Shown one piece after another: positions 28,402 through 37,042 of a stretch of 64,000 bases of DNA; the stretch's first letter is position 1; each line of letters starts with the position of its first letter. The notes below the pieces were generated by a model. It was not told the DNA's origin, searched no databases, and worked only from the letters and a program-made list of their open reading frames with translations. Made by a program: the position numbers and the translations under genes. Source of the DNA: CAYOHY01 sp964403885 (GTDB lineage Bacteria > Actinomycetota > Coriobacteriia > Anaerosomatales > PHET01); assembly GCA_964403885.1 (NCBI GenBank), contig CAYOHY010000006.1, positions 1-64,000 of the forward strand, in the 5' to 3' direction.

Positions 28402-29810
28402 GGGAGTCGAAGCTGCTCAGACGGCTTGGCTCCTTGCGGCTTGCCGCATGGTTGATCGCGGCCTATATAGCGATGAACGTCATCTCGTTCTTCGTCCCGC
28501 AGCGCAATCAGCTGAACCAGGCGTACGCCCAGTTCCAAGCGGCCAACCCGCTGCTTGCATCCATCAGCGGGGCACTGGGTCTTGATCACCTCTACTCGAG
28601 CTGGGTCATGCTCGTCGTCACGACACTGCTGGCGATAAACGTTGCCGCGTGCACCTTCCTGAGGCTGGGACGACGCAATCGCGCCGGTCGGCCCGCTGTG
28701 GGGCCGGATGCCACCTCACAGACCCTCGGTGCGACATGGGGGACACCCGAGTCCTTTTTGGACGTGGCCGAGGCGCGCGTCGTCTCAAGCGGCTGGAGCA
28801 TCCTGCACCGAGACGAGCGTGGAATCGTGGCCCGCGCCGGCGCGATCGGCTTTTGGGGGAGCATGCTCTTCCATGCGAGCCTGTTGGTGTTGATCCTCGG
28901 CGGCGTGGCGACGGGGCTGACCACGTTCAAGGGCCGCCTGGTCATCACTGAGGGCCAGGAGGTGGTTGATGAGGCGCGATCCTATGAGCGCATCGAGCTG
29001 CTGCCAAGGCTCGGAGACCAATACACCGGCGCTCGGATAGCGCTCGATTCCATGGACTTCGGCTATCAAGGGGATTCCGTGGTCTCGGCCGTCGCGCGGA
29101 TGCGCTACATCGACCGGTCAGGGCGCGTGGGCGCGAGCGACGTCAAGGTCAACTACCCGCTTGAAGCCGCGGGCCGCTCCTATGTCCTGCTGAGAACCGG
29201 CTACGCCGTGGACATGGCAGTGGGCACGGATGGCGCGCCCGCCCAAGAGAGGGTCGTGCGTCTGGGGGACCAAGCGGTCGATGGATGGCGCGACATCTAC
29301 GAGTTGCCTCCCATCGATGGCAAGCCGGCCCAGCTCCAGCTGAGGGCGACTCCACGACCGCTTGCTCGAGGCGAGAGGATGCCGGCCAGGCAGTTCGAGA
29401 TCAGCGACCCTCGGCTCTATGTTGTCCTCGTTATTGACGGCAAGCCGGTGTGGCGAGGTGAGCTTGAGAGGGGCGAGTCGCTGGATGCGGGCAATGGCGT
29501 GACGGTGGAGTTCACCGACATCGCCTTTTGGACGTTCTATCGCGTGACCGGCGAGCCTATGCGCTGGGTGACCTATGCGGGATTCTGGCTGGCGGTCGCC
29601 GGCGCGGCGGTTCGGTTCGCTGTACCTGAGCGCCGACTCGCTCTTGTCATCAACCAGACCGAGGGGTCCGCGACGATGCAGGTACAGGTACGTTCGCGGC
29701 CTTGGGTTGGTCTGGCCGGTGAACAAGATCGAGCACTTGTAGCGCTCTTGGCCCATACGGCGGCGGAGGGTGCCGGGCCCGAAGAGAACGAGGACGAGCA
29801 TGGCGTTTAG
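28398..29810 (+). CDS. resB: ResB/CcsB-family cytochrome c biogenesis protein
   Basis: 470 aa, GTG start overlapping the previous stop (GTGA). It has the ResB layout: N-terminal transmembrane helices (about 10-35, 65-85 and 145-170, the last near AIGFWGSMLFHASLLVLIL), a large extracytoplasmic domain, and a final helix near residue 390-410 (YAGFWLAVAGAAVRFAV). ResB works with CcsA as the System II heme lyase, moving heme across the membrane and holding apocytochrome c. It overlaps the following ccsA by 11 bases, so the two are co-translated. Assignment is strong from architecture and context. Confidence 0.85.
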   Translation: MRESKLLRRLGSLRLAAWLIAAYIAMNVISFFVPQRNQLNQAYAQFQAANPLLASISGALGLDHLYSSWVMLVVTTLLAINVAACTFLRLGRRNRAGRPAVGPDATSQTLGATWGTPESFLDVAEARVVSSGWSILHRDERGIVARAGAIGFWGSMLFHASLLVLILGGVATGLTTFKGRLVITEGQEVVDEARSYERIELLPRLGDQYTGARIALDSMDFGYQGDSVVSAVARMRYIDRSGRVGASDVKVNYPLEAAGRSYVLLRTGYAVDMAVGTDGAPAQERVVRLGDQAVDGWRDIYELPPIDGKPAQLQLRATPRPLARGERMPARQFEISDPRLYVVLVIDGKPVWRGELERGESLDAGNGVTVEFTDIAFWTFYRVTGEPMRWVTYAGFWLAVAGAAVRFAVPERRLALVINQTEGSATMQVQVRSRPWVGLAGEQDRALVALLAHTAAEGAGPEENEDEHGV

Positions 29811-30669
29811 TGAGATTGCGGTGTACTGGACAGCGATCGTGCTGTTCGTCGTCGCCACGGTCATGATCTTCGCAGGGATCGTGTGGGGTCGTCGTGCCTG
29901 GGTGGATCGCGCGCGTCTTGTGGCCGTCGCCGGTCTGGTGGCCCAGTGCGTCGCAATCGTGATCCGGTGGCGTGCGGCCGGGCACTTTCCCTACATCGAA
30001 GACTACGAGAACGTGCTCGTCGGTTCAGCCGTGATGATCGCCGCCTATCTGCTCATCGTGTGGCGCAACCGATCGCTGTCGGTGGTCGGGGCGGTCGTAC
30101 TGCCGGTCGTGCTGGTCACCATGGGGTACGGGCTCACGCAGGCCACGCCCCCGGGTCCCGTGACCCCGCCCTACCAGTCGTTCTGGCTTGCCGTGCACGT
30201 CACGTTCGCGTGGATCACCTACGCCGCATACTCCACCGTGGCCGGCCTTGCGCTCGCACTGATTCTGCGGGTGCGCGCCGAGAAGCTCGGCAAGGAGAGC
30301 TCCGGCGTACCGTCGTGGGTCCCTCCAAGCGATCAGATCGACGACATCTCTCTCAAGATCGTCGCCTTCGGTTTTCTCAACAACGCGGTGATGATCGCCT
30401 CGGGTGCGATCTGGGCCCATCGGCTCTGGGGCGCATACTGGAGCTGGGACCCGGTGGAGACCTGGTCGCTGCTGACGTGGCTCGCGTACGGGTTCTATAT
30501 GCACGCGCGCCTGACGCTCGGCTGGCGTGGTGTCAGACTGGCGGCACTCGCATTGTTCGCACTGTTCGGCGTGCTCATGACTTTCTGGGGCGTCCAGCTC
30601 GCCCCTACCAGCTATCATCTGTTCCGCAACATCGGTAGTGGAATGATCGACTCCAGTCGTCCCATGTAG
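29800..30669 (+). CDS. ccsA: CcsA/CcmC-family heme-handling protein (copy 1)
   Basis: 289 aa integral membrane protein with about eight helices. It carries the tryptophan-rich heme-handling signature WGAYWSWDPVETWSLLTWL near residue 210 and conserved histidines around it. The start at 29800 follows GAGGACGAG and lies inside resB. With ResB it forms a System II cytochrome c synthetase that attaches heme to CXXCH cysteines outside the membrane. This cluster directly follows a giant multiheme cytochrome, its likely main client. Confidence 0.88.
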   Translation: MAFSEIAVYWTAIVLFVVATVMIFAGIVWGRRAWVDRARLVAVAGLVAQCVAIVIRWRAAGHFPYIEDYENVLVGSAVMIAAYLLIVWRNRSLSVVGAVVLPVVLVTMGYGLTQATPPGPVTPPYQSFWLAVHVTFAWITYAAYSTVAGLALALILRVRAEKLGKESSGVPSWVPPSDQIDDISLKIVAFGFLNNAVMIASGAIWAHRLWGAYWSWDPVETWSLLTWLAYGFYMHARLTLGWRGVRLAALALFALFGVLMTFWGVQLAPTSYHLFRNIGSGMIDSSRPM

Positions 30670-30679
30670 GAGAACCGCC

Positions 30680-31126
30680 GTGCGCACGAACCGCTTCACC
30701 ATCATGACAACCGTGGCTCTCATCGCGCTCGCATTGATCGCCACAGGCTGCGCCAAGTCCGCCGAGACCAAGGCGTCCACCGCCACGCCCGAGGGGTCGG
30801 TGCTCGGCCTGCTTCAGCTACGGTCCGAGCTTTCGACCGATGCTGCGCAGTACGAGAAGTACTTGACGGATCCCAAGACCGCGGCGGCGCTTGCGGCCTC
30901 AGTCCCGTCTGACACCACGACGCCCCCCATTCCCAAGTGGGAGTCTCCCTTCAAGGTCGTCGAGCAGGACGCATCCAAGGCCAAGGTCCGCGTTGTCTGG
31001 GTGCAGTCGAAGGCGTTCCCCGGGTGGACGAAGTCGACGATCTTCCTTCTGCAGAAGGACGGCGACAAGTGGCTCGTGGAGGATGCCGTCGAGGAGACCT
31101 CGACAGCCGCCCCCAAGAAGCCCTAG
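30680..31126 (+). CDS. Small predicted lipoprotein in the ccs cluster
   Basis: 148 aa from GTG 30680, preceded by AGGAG. Signal sequence with a lipobox (IATGCAK, Cys near residue 24). The mature part ends with alternating strands (KVRVVWVQSKAFPG, IFLLQKDGDKWLVEDAVEE) that look like a small NTF2-like or cystatin-like fold. It is possibly distantly related to the small domains at 10678 and 27913. It sits 10 bases after ccsA copy 1 and 12 bases before copy 2, so an accessory role in cytochrome maturation is inferred. Confidence 0.6.
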   Translation: MRTNRFTIMTTVALIALALIATGCAKSAETKASTATPEGSVLGLLQLRSELSTDAAQYEKYLTDPKTAAALAASVPSDTTTPPIPKWESPFKVVEQDASKAKVRVVWVQSKAFPGWTKSTIFLLQKDGDKWLVEDAVEETSTAAPKKP

Positions 31127-31138
31127 GGCGCCTCGAGC

Positions 31139-31957
31139 GTGTCAGCTGCGATCATGCTCATGTGGGTCGCCGTGGCCGCGTATGCGGCATCGGCGGCCCT
31201 GTTCATCGGTGCGGTGGCCGGTCGTCAGGAGCCACTGGCGACGATCGGTGTCGCCATCGCGGCCGCCGGAGCGCTGCTTCAGGCGATCTCGATAGGGCTG
31301 CGCTGGGCCGCAGTGGGCCACGGGCCCTACCTTGGGTTCTATGAGGTCGCCTCACTCATGGCGTTTCTCGCCGTGAGTGGATTCCTCGTCCTTCAAGAGC
31401 GACACGATCAGGTGCGCCCCGCAGGCGTCGTGATCATGCCGGTTGCGTTTCTCATGCTGGGCGCGGCCATGCTGGCCTCCACTGAGGCGCAACAGCTCTC
31501 GGGCACGCTCATCAGCATGTGGCTCGCGATCCATGTCGTCTTCGCCATGCTCGCATTTGGCTGCTATGCCCTCGCTGCAGCGGTCTCGGTGGCATATCTG
31601 CTGCGCGCGCCGCTCGGCGATGTCGCGGGGGAGCAAGACGATGCCGATCCTGCTTCTGACACGGCCAACCTCCGACTGGTCTCCGCCGGCTTCCTCTTTC
31701 AGGCGGTCATGATCGTCTCGGGGGCGATCTGGGCCAATGAGGCATGGGGTCGCTACTGGGATTGGGACCCCATGGAGACCTGGTCGCTGGTCGCGTGGGC
31801 CGCGTATGCGGTCTATCTGCACCTGACGCTCACCTTGGGCTGGAGAGGCAAGCGCGCTGCGTGGTTGTCGGTCGCCGCTTTGGGCCTCATCACGTTCTCG
31901 TTGTTGGGCGTGCCTGTGGTCTTCGAGTCCATTCACGGTGCATACTTGAAACTCTGA
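31139..31957 (+). CDS. ccsA2: CcsA/CcmC-family heme-handling protein (copy 2)
   Basis: 272 aa, multi-pass. It has the signature WGRYWDWDPMETWSLVAWA near residue 205 and a shared GHGPYLGFYE loop comparable to GHFPYIEDYE in copy 1. GTG 31139 is taken as the start, with no strong Shine-Dalgarno. Two CcsA proteins with a single ResB is unusual. One may serve ordinary CXXCH sites and the other the spaced CXnCH sites of the giant cytochromes; this is inference. Confidence 0.85.
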   Translation: MSAAIMLMWVAVAAYAASAALFIGAVAGRQEPLATIGVAIAAAGALLQAISIGLRWAAVGHGPYLGFYEVASLMAFLAVSGFLVLQERHDQVRPAGVVIMPVAFLMLGAAMLASTEAQQLSGTLISMWLAIHVVFAMLAFGCYALAAAVSVAYLLRAPLGDVAGEQDDADPASDTANLRLVSAGFLFQAVMIVSGAIWANEAWGRYWDWDPMETWSLVAWAAYAVYLHLTLTLGWRGKRAAWLSVAALGLITFSLLGVPVVFESIHGAYLKL

Positions 31958-32032
31958 CCTCAATACAGGTTAATCTTGCACGGGGTTTGCTCGATAAGTG
32001 GCGACCCATGCACCGACAGGAGACACGTTCGG

Positions 32033-32884
32033 ATGACCGATACACCAGGGCCTATCGAGCCGAACGAGGGCGCACAGCCCCTCGATTCCGCCTACGACGA
32101 GGTGCCCGTCGAGGGCGCTGCCGTCGAAGATGACGACTACGAGTTCGACGAGGACGATGAGAGCGAGGCGCAGGATCAGGCGCCTGCGCAGCCCGCAGAC
32201 CCGGTCACGCGGGTCCTGCTGGTGGTCGCCCTCTCTGTGATCGTCGTCTTGCTGGCCACCGCGGGTGTGCTGTTCTACTACCTCGGCACACTCAACAAGG
32301 CTCCGCGCACCATCACCGAGCGCGACATAACCGCGTGGGAGACCATGACACGCGAGAAGCCCAAGGACGCCAGTGCGTGGATGAACCTCTCGTACGCCTA
32401 CGCGGACGCGAAGCGCTTCGATGATGCGATCGCGACGATAGACGAGGGCAGGCGTAGTTCCAAGGAGCCCACGCTGATCCTCGTCAAGGCCGATGTCCTG
32501 CGTGCCGCCGGCCGGTACAAGGAGGCGCTCGACGCCTACGACGAGGCCGAGGTCGCCGTCAAGGCGGCGCTGAAGAAGATCAAGGACGACCGCGAAGAGG
32601 TCGGGGTTCGGATGAAGGACGACGGCACGGTCATCGGCCGCGTCTACTACGGCAGGGCGATCACGAATCAGAAGCTTGGCGATACCGAGGCCGCGCTCAA
32701 GGACCTCGAGCGGGCGGTCAATGCCAATCCCCAGCAGGCCAACGTGAGCGTTGCCCTGGGGGATGCCTATCTTGAGGCGGGTCAGACAGCCAAAGCGGCG
32801 AAGGCGTATCGCAACGCACTCAAGTATGTCCCTGACTACGCGGGTGCCCTCGAAGGTCTCCAGCGCATCAAGGAAGGCAAGTAA
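32033..32884 (+). CDS. TPR-repeat membrane protein
   Basis: 283 aa. ATG 32033 is preceded by CAGGAG. An acidic cytoplasmic N-terminus (Asp/Glu-rich, residues 20-50) leads to one transmembrane helix (about 59-81) and a TPR domain outside the membrane, with repeats such as AWMNLSYAYADAKRFDDAIA and VSVALGDAYLEAGQTAKAAK. The topology resembles CcmI/NrfG-type chaperones that present apocytochrome to the heme lyase, which fits its position after ccsA. That function is inferred from context. It overlaps the next ATG by one base (TAATG). Confidence 0.75.
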   Translation: MTDTPGPIEPNEGAQPLDSAYDEVPVEGAAVEDDDYEFDEDDESEAQDQAPAQPADPVTRVLLVVALSVIVVLLATAGVLFYYLGTLNKAPRTITERDITAWETMTREKPKDASAWMNLSYAYADAKRFDDAIATIDEGRRSSKEPTLILVKADVLRAAGRYKEALDAYDEAEVAVKAALKKIKDDREEVGVRMKDDGTVIGRVYYGRAITNQKLGDTEAALKDLERAVNANPQQANVSVALGDAYLEAGQTAKAAKAYRNALKYVPDYAGALEGLQRIKEGK

Positions 32885-34110
32885 TGGCTCAGCAGCAGGC
32901 CGCCCCTGCGGGAACCGGACGGGCACGTACCGTCCTTACTATAGTGATCGTGCTTCTCCTGGCGCTCCTTCTGGGACTCGTGTGGGTGTTCTACAACCTC
33001 CTCAAGCCGGTTGGTGGCGCGAAGGAGGAGACCACCAAGGCGTCCATGAAGTGGGTTCGCTCGATCTACGGGTTCGGCCCCTCTGCCGACGAGCAGCTCC
33101 TGTCGCCGACCTCGGTGGCGATCGCTCCCAACGGCGACATCTACGCGACGGATCAGACGCGTTCGCGCATCATGATCTTCCGCCCCGACGGCACCTTCAA
33201 GCGCCTCCTGCACACGGGCGCCGGTGGGACGGGCAAGGGGCAGTTCATCCGCCCCGAATCTGTGGCCGTCGGCTCGGACGGGCTGGTCTACATCGCCGAT
33301 CCGTGGGCCAAGAAGATCATCGTCTTCGATCGCGCGGGCAAGTTCGTGCGTGAGTGGCCCGTGCTTGACCAGGCTCGCGGGGTCTATGTCGATGGCGACA
33401 AGGTCTACGTGCTCGATATGGGCACCGTGCTGGTCTACGACAAGAACGGCAAGAAGCTCGCGCAGTTCGCGAAGCGCGGCACCAAGCCGGGCGAGATCGA
33501 CGCCTACCAGGGAATCGCGGCGCGGGACGGCAACATCTACATCGCCGACTCCTTCAACAAGCGTCTGGAGACGTTCAGCGCCGACGGCAAGGTGAAGTGG
33601 GTCGTGCCCGGTGGCGTGGCGGTGCACACGGGACCGAGCACCGATGCACCAGAGGGCGGGGACGAGTCTGCCTCAAAGGCTCTCCCGGATCATCGATGGG
33701 ACCTGCCGCAAGATGTCGCGTTCGACGGCGCAGGTCGTTTGATCGTTGTCGATGCGTTCCAGTTCGAGCTCGCGGTCGTCGATCCCAAGACCGGTAAGGT
33801 CCAGGCGAAGTACGGTGACTTCGGGCGCGAGGACGGTCAGTTCTTCTACCCCACGTCGGTTGCGTATGACAGTCGTCGTGACTGGTTCGCGATCGCCGAC
33901 ACGCAGAACAATCGCATTCAGATCGTGCGGATCCCCGACTCCAGCGGATCGGCGGTGTCAGCAGCGTGGAGAGCGGTCTCGAGTCCGTATCGCTATCTTG
34001 CGGTGCCGCTCGTGCTCTTGCTGCTCGCTATCGTGCTAGCCGTCGTGGTCGCGAGGAGGATGTCCAAAGCCAGCGTTGGACCATTCACCGACGACTCGAC
34101 GGAATTGTAG
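32884..34110 (+). CDS. NHL-repeat protein with two membrane helices
   Basis: 408 aa. N-terminal helix (about 15-40), then an NHL beta-propeller of about six blades (SVAIAPNGDIYATDQTRSRI, SVAVGSDGLVYIADPWAKKI and similar), and a C-terminal helix (YLAVPLVLLLLAIVLAVVVA) near residue 370-390. The propeller is expected outside the membrane, tethered at both ends. NHL proteins are frequent near multiheme cytochromes in metal reducers, possibly as scaffolds; the exact job is unknown. Confidence 0.78.
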   Translation: MAQQQAAPAGTGRARTVLTIVIVLLLALLLGLVWVFYNLLKPVGGAKEETTKASMKWVRSIYGFGPSADEQLLSPTSVAIAPNGDIYATDQTRSRIMIFRPDGTFKRLLHTGAGGTGKGQFIRPESVAVGSDGLVYIADPWAKKIIVFDRAGKFVREWPVLDQARGVYVDGDKVYVLDMGTVLVYDKNGKKLAQFAKRGTKPGEIDAYQGIAARDGNIYIADSFNKRLETFSADGKVKWVVPGGVAVHTGPSTDAPEGGDESASKALPDHRWDLPQDVAFDGAGRLIVVDAFQFELAVVDPKTGKVQAKYGDFGREDGQFFYPTSVAYDSRRDWFAIADTQNNRIQIVRIPDSSGSAVSAAWRAVSSPYRYLAVPLVLLLLAIVLAVVVARRMSKASVGPFTDDSTEL

Positions 34111-34257
34111 AGAGTTTTTGGTTTTCCCATTGTGGGTTGGCGTAAGCGTTGTTAAAGTTTCATTTGCAGCGAACTCGCCCTGCGTGATTGACCTATCGTG
34201 TATCGCCCGGGCAGGCGCTGGCACAGTCCGGACGGGGTTTTTGAGCCAGGAGGAACA

Positions 34258-35157
34258 ATGAGCAACGGACGCAAGACGTGGCTCGTACTTCTCGCGGCGG
34301 CGTGCTTGGTGCTTGCTTTCGCAGTACCGGCCCTCGCTACCACGGGTGATGCGGGTTACACCACCTGGGGTTCGGTCACCGGCGTTCCCGGTAACCTGCC
34401 CTCACCGCACGGCGCGTACACGACGACCACCCAGAAGTGCGTCGTCTGTCACGCAGTGCACAACGCGAGCCTGACCGGCGAGGTCCTGCTTCAGGACACC
34501 GTCGCCAACTCGTGCACGTACTGCCATGTCACCACCACCATCGCCACCACCGTGTACGGCGGCTCGCTGCCCAACTACAGTGGTGTCGATACCGACACTG
34601 CGCACAACACCTACGCCGCCGGTCCCATGGCGCCGGGTGTCAGCTGCAACCAGTGCCACCAGGTTCACGCCGCCTCGAGCCGCATGACCCTGAACGCCTA
34701 CCTCACCACCAAGATCCTGTCGACCAATGGCGCGACGCTGCCCGCCAACTGGGATCCGGTTGCCAGCTACCCGCAGGCCGCCGACACGTCTGACACCGCG
34801 CTCACCAAGTACTGCGCCGGTTGCCACTTCACTCGTGGTACCTACACCTACTACGGTGGCGGCTACAGCGGTCAGAGCCACGTCATGACCTCTGCTGCTG
34901 CGACGTACGACAACACCGACGCCAGCTACACCGGTCAGGTCGCGTGGGTCGGCTCGACGCAGTGCTCGTCGTGCCACGCCAGCGGCTACACCACCTCGGC
35001 TTGGCCGCACTTCACCGCCAACGCCAAGCGCTTCCTCGTCTCGAGCGCGAACGCCTCGGCTGCCGCCGTCGGCGCGACCGATACCGAGCAGGACGGCGTC
35101 TGCCTCCGTTGCCACCGCAACGGCACGGGCACCGCTGGTGTCAACATCGGCTTCTAG
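34258..35157 (+). CDS. Secreted hexaheme c-type cytochrome
   Basis: 299 aa. A near-perfect AGGAGG Shine-Dalgarno precedes ATG 34258, followed by a signal peptide (TWLVLLAAACLVLAFAVPALA). Six CXXCH motifs are visible: CVVCH, CTYCH, CNQCH, CAGCH, CSSCH and CLRCH, and no spaced variants. Gaps between motifs include further histidines (VCHAVH, CHQVH) that can serve as axial ligands. It is probably a soluble or wall-associated electron shuttle between the membrane NapC-like protein and the giant cytochromes. It has its own leader (34111-34257), in which I see no clear promoter, and a terminator downstream. Confidence 0.88.
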   Translation: MSNGRKTWLVLLAAACLVLAFAVPALATTGDAGYTTWGSVTGVPGNLPSPHGAYTTTTQKCVVCHAVHNASLTGEVLLQDTVANSCTYCHVTTTIATTVYGGSLPNYSGVDTDTAHNTYAAGPMAPGVSCNQCHQVHAASSRMTLNAYLTTKILSTNGATLPANWDPVASYPQAADTSDTALTKYCAGCHFTRGTYTYYGGGYSGQSHVMTSAAATYDNTDASYTGQVAWVGSTQCSSCHASGYTTSAWPHFTANAKRFLVSSANASAAAVGATDTEQDGVCLRCHRNGTGTAGVNIGF

Positions 35158-35182
35158 TCGATACGCAACACACGGAACTGCC

Positions 35183-35220
35183 GGAAGGGCGTCGCGAAAG
35201 CGGCGCCCTTCCTTGTTGTT
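35183..35220 (+). terminator. Intrinsic terminator after hexaheme cytochrome
   Basis: 13-bp stem GGAAGGGCGTCGC with GAAA loop and complement (one G-U pair), followed by TTGTTGTT. Good rho-independent terminator. Confidence 0.85.
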
Positions 35221-35535
35221 GGCGGTCGTTCCCGGGTTGCCCCCCCAGGGGGGCTTGTCTTGTCGGGTGCAGCGCTCAGCCGTCCGTTCAGGGAGAGCGG
35301 AGTGTGTCGTGCCGATCACCCTTGTGGATGTGCAGAACGACGCGTGCGTCTGCTGTAGTGCGGTGGCAGAGGGGAGAGGTGGGCCACAGGCGGGCTGCGT
35401 CGCACGGGGCCCGAGGCCGGTTCGGGGCGACAGACACCGCTTCTGGACTCCGACCGCGATCGCAGCCACGCCTCACTAGGTCATAGCGGGTGCGCGCAGT
35501 GAGAGGTGCGTGCAGTGCACCGGATTCGCGACCCG
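35221..35535. other. Intergenic region without a recognisable gene
   Basis: About 315 bases with no convincing coding frame. It holds a second GC hairpin, GCCCCCC/GGGGGGC, followed by TTGTCTTGT (35239-35263), which may add to termination of the hexaheme gene. An AGCGGGT/ACCCGCT inverted repeat (35486-35537), overlapping the end of the minus-strand cytochrome gene, may end that transcript. Confidence 0.5.
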
Positions 35536-36168
35536 CTACATGCGAGGAGGCTCGTGGCCCTGCTTGCCGTGGCAGGCGGTGCAGTCGGGGTAGTCACCCA
35601 GCAGCTCGCGGTGCGCGAAGGGCTCACCGTTGCGGCCGGTGAGCTGCTCGTCGAGAAGACCCACGTGGCAGTTGAGGCAGTTGGCCATCGGGACCGGCTG
35701 ACGCTTCGCGTTCGACCCGGTGACCTCTAGGTACAGGCTGTACGAACGCTGGGCGATCGCCGCCGGCATGCTTTCCCAGGGCTTGCCCTCGTGGCAACGA
35801 ACACACGGAACCTGCGCGTGTGCTGAGGTCGTCCAGGTCTGGGTGGGCGCCGCCATCGCGTGGCACGTCCTGGTGCAATATGTGGGGGTTGAGGTCGCCT
35901 GATACCACCAGGCAAGTGCCGCGAGGACGCCCACCACGAGGACAGCGGTTCCGCCGAGGGTGGCGAGCCATCGCGGCATCTTGCGCCGTCTGGCGGCCGA
36001 GGACTGCTCGGTGGTCGCGGGGCTTCTGCCGGGGAGCGCAAAGGCGATGAGGATCAGAGCGAGCACGATGACGAACACGACCACGACCGCGATCGCGGCG
36101 CCGGTCGCAGCGAAGTTGCTCGAGGGGTCTTGGATGAGGGTTCTCAGGGCCTGCATACGCCCGGACAT
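35536..36168 (-). CDS. NapC/NirT-like membrane tetraheme cytochrome
   Basis: 210 aa. AAGGAGGAG lies 9 bases before ATG 36168. Two hydrophobic helices (about 21-45 and 70-88) precede four heme motifs: CTRTCH (98-103), CVRCH (122-126), CLNCH (164-168) and CTACH (196-200). The first is CX3CH rather than CXXCH but keeps the following HxM spacing (CHAM) seen around heme 1 of NapC/NrfH quinol dehydrogenases. It is the likely entry point for quinol electrons into the extracellular chain. It is divergent from the following lipoprotein gene; the 217-base region between them holds no gene. Confidence 0.75.
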   Translation of the reverse strand: MSGRMQALRTLIQDPSSNFAATGAAIAVVVVFVIVLALILIAFALPGRSPATTEQSSAARRRKMPRWLATLGGTAVLVVGVLAALAWWYQATSTPTYCTRTCHAMAAPTQTWTTSAHAQVPCVRCHEGKPWESMPAAIAQRSYSLYLEVTGSNAKRQPVPMANCLNCHVGLLDEQLTGRNGEPFAHRELLGDYPDCTACHGKQGHEPPRM

Positions 36169-36385
36169 CGGTTCGAACTCCTCCTTGTGCGAGAAAGGCC
36201 TCCGGCTGAGGTGCCAAGCCTATGACTATCGCCAGTCAGCGTAGCATGCAGCGGCATGGCGGCTCATCGGCGACAGTTGTGTTGGTTTCGTGCGAACGGC
36301 AGATACTTTGCTGAATGTGCCTTGCCAACGTGCCGATGATAAGATTGTCTGAGGGCGAGGACGCCCGTCACACAGGAGGCCACTA

Positions 36386-37042
36386 GTGCGCGTACGTTCA
36401 GCTTTCAAGATCATGCTCGTTGTCGCTGTTGTCGGCATGCTCGCCGCCGGTGCCGTCGGCTGCAAGCGTTCTCAGGAGAAGACCTCTTCGCTCAAGCTGA
36501 GCGCCGAGGGTCGTCCGGTGCCTGCGAGTAACGGTGCTCTGCCCGAGGCCAGCTCGACTGCGGACCCCAAGAGTCCGACCACCGAGACGGCTTCCGGTGA
36601 TACCGGTACCTCGACTTCGGGTGGCTCGTCGACTTCTGGCGGCGGTTCGGCCAGCGGCGGAGAGAGCGGCAGTGACGGTTCTGGCGGCTCGAACGCCCCG
36701 GTCATCACCCGCGACATCAAGATCCTGTGGTGGAATGACACCGCTTCAAATGCCCCCAAGGGCTGCGAGATAGTCTTCGCGGGCAAGAGCTTCAAGCCTG
36801 ACTACACCGCCAAGAAGGACAGCGGTTCGATCGGGCCGTGCCCCGTGGGCAAAGTGCTGAAGCTCGAGGTCTACCCCGACGGTCGTGGCGCCGGCGCCAA
36901 GCCGATCGTGGTCGACTTCACGGTGACCAAGGATATGGAGCCCAACTCCGATGTCGACGCGATCCACGTCGAGATCTCCGACACGAGGGTGAAGGTTCTC
37001 GGCAATGCGGTTCGCAACTTCCAGCAGTCTTACGCGCGCTAG
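36386..37042 (+). CDS. Predicted lipoprotein with Ser/Gly linker
   Basis: 218 aa from GTG 36386, preceded by AGGAGG. Signal peptide with lipobox (AGAVGCKR, Cys near residue 26), then a disordered Ser/Gly/Thr-rich stretch (about 45-103) and a compact C-terminal domain (about 105-215) beginning ITRDIKILWWNDT with two cysteines (KGCEIVF, GPCPVG). Function not recognised. Its 3' end overlaps the next gene by 38 bases, so the two are probably co-expressed. Confidence 0.65.
   Translation: MRVRSAFKIMLVVAVVGMLAAGAVGCKRSQEKTSSLKLSAEGRPVPASNGALPEASSTADPKSPTTETASGDTGTSTSGGSSTSGGGSASGGESGSDGSGGSNAPVITRDIKILWWNDTASNAPKGCEIVFAGKSFKPDYTAKKDSGSIGPCPVGKVLKLEVYPDGRGAGAKPIVVDFTVTKDMEPNSDVDAIHVEISDTRVKVLGNAVRNFQQSYAR

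Noticed and set aside
34188..34193. TTGACC upstream of the hexaheme cytochrome as a copy of the giant-cytochrome promoter
   Set aside because: No -10 box at a suitable distance, no CCGA-TACTCCC block, and no TGTGA-N6-TCACA nearby.
35486..35537. tRNA-like acceptor pairing AGCGGGT/ACCCGCT
   Set aside because: Only about 52 bases, no T-loop or anticodon arm; better explained as a hairpin at the end of the minus-strand cytochrome gene.
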